A DNA stretch of 64,000 nucleotides from Flabesymbios commensalis (lineage: Eukaryota > Annelida > Polychaeta > Terebellida > Flabelligeridae): the NCBI GenBank assembly GCA_964017125.1, contig OZ024914.1:29943149-30007148 (forward strand), in the 5' to 3' direction. Shown here piece after piece: positions 63,591-64,000 of this stretch; positions within the stretch are counted from its first letter, which is position 1, and each line of letters starts with the position of its first letter. The position numbers were made by a program, and so were the translations under genes. The notes under the pieces are model-generated. The model had not been told where the DNA came from and ran no database searches. It was given only the letters and a program-made list of their open reading frames with translations.

Positions 63591-64000
63591 TGTAAGATTA
63601 TGACAGATAGGCCTACGGCTAAATATTGCAATTTTATTCAGGGCTCTTGTAATGTGACTGTCACTGTATTTATGTTTTATTCGGGGCTCTGTTATGTGTC
63701 TGTCGCTGTTTTATTCTAGTTTATGTTATGTGACTGTCACTGTTTTATGTTTTATTCTAGTCTATGTTATGTGACTGTCACTGTTTTATGTTTTATTCTA
63801 GTCTATGTTATGTGACTGTCACTGTTTTATGTTTTATTCTAGTCTATGTTATGTGACTGTCACTGTTTTATGTTTTATTCTAGTCTAGGTTATGTGACTG
63901 TCACTGTTTTATGTTTTATTCTAGTCTATGTTATGTGACTGTCACTGTTTTATATTAGTCTATGTTATGTGACTGTCACTGTTTTATGTTTTATTCTATT
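63405..64000 (+). other. fjx1 intron 4, 5' part
   Basis: Starts GTAAGG and runs off the window. It is made mostly of two tandem arrays (63393-63590 and 63645-64000). Confidence 0.85.
63645..64000. repeat. 41-bp minisatellite with acceptor-like units
   Basis: The unit is GTGACTGTCACTGTTTTATG, then TTTTATTCTAGTCTATGTTAT. About eight units are present. The first two have diverged (TTATTCGGGGCTC), one near the end lacks about 10 bp, and the array continues past the window. TTTTATTCTAG in each unit looks like a 3' splice site, and GTGACTGTCAC is a short palindrome. Confidence 0.92.

Noticed and set aside
1-64000. LTR retroelements or virus-derived genes
   Set aside because: No gag, pol, integrase or capsid-like frame and no paired long terminal repeats were seen.

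Overview
This is eukaryotic, animal nuclear DNA. The sequence is AT-rich, coding exons are separated by GT-AG introns, and there is a dimeric tRNA-derived SINE and a very dense load of small inverted-repeat elements. A mollusc or another lophotrochozoan is my best guess; that rests on overall character, not on a diagnostic sequence. There are no bacterial operons, rRNA genes, functional tRNA genes or CRISPR arrays.

One protein-coding gene is supported: a plus-strand orthologue of four-jointed (vertebrate FJX1), a Golgi type II membrane kinase of the Fam20/Fj family that phosphorylates cadherin repeats of Fat and Dachsous in planar cell polarity. Four coding exons are visible: exon 1 (3879-5265: signal anchor, two heptapeptide repeats, a long acidic stem, and the start of the kinase domain), exon 2 (61229-61405), exon 3 (62324-62504) and exon 4 (63240-63404). 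Their junction phases (1, 1, 2) all agree. Exon 4 ends at the catalytic-loop motif HYDR, and the rest of the kinase lies beyond the window. Intron 1 is about 56 kb, so nearly all of the window is one intron.

The upstream 3.8 kb holds a GC-rich island (about 1020-1480, a candidate promoter), a cluster of CRE-like sites, several palindromes, and a short upstream ORF whose stop overlaps the start codon of the gene.

Intron 1 is crowded with hairpin-forming repeats, which I name here for reference. PalA has about 60 full or partial copies with a conserved core CGTC-NNN-GACG and ends CCCAGCAAACAC/GTGTTTGCTGGG. PalB, PalC, PalD and one singleton are flanked by TTAA with TTAACCCTTT-like ends, typical of non-autonomous piggyBac-like elements. 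PalE is centred on the arm TTACGATATATCGTA. PalF is a small palindrome family. TirG has GGGACGCACC ends, and TirH is a roughly 400-bp foldback element. There are four recent SINE copies and one old one, several local tandem duplications and orphan palindromes. Nested insertions give a relative order: PalA came before at least two TTAA insertions and one SINE.

The most unusual signals are these. (1) PalA copies keep the core while the two arms of a single copy match each other but differ from those of other copies. (2) Direct repeats of 15 to about 100 bp flank several PalA hairpins. (3) The exon 4 splice donor, with its exon end, is tandemly repeated six times, followed by a 41-bp repeat whose unit looks like a splice acceptor. 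(4) A 227-bp perfect duplication brackets one SINE.
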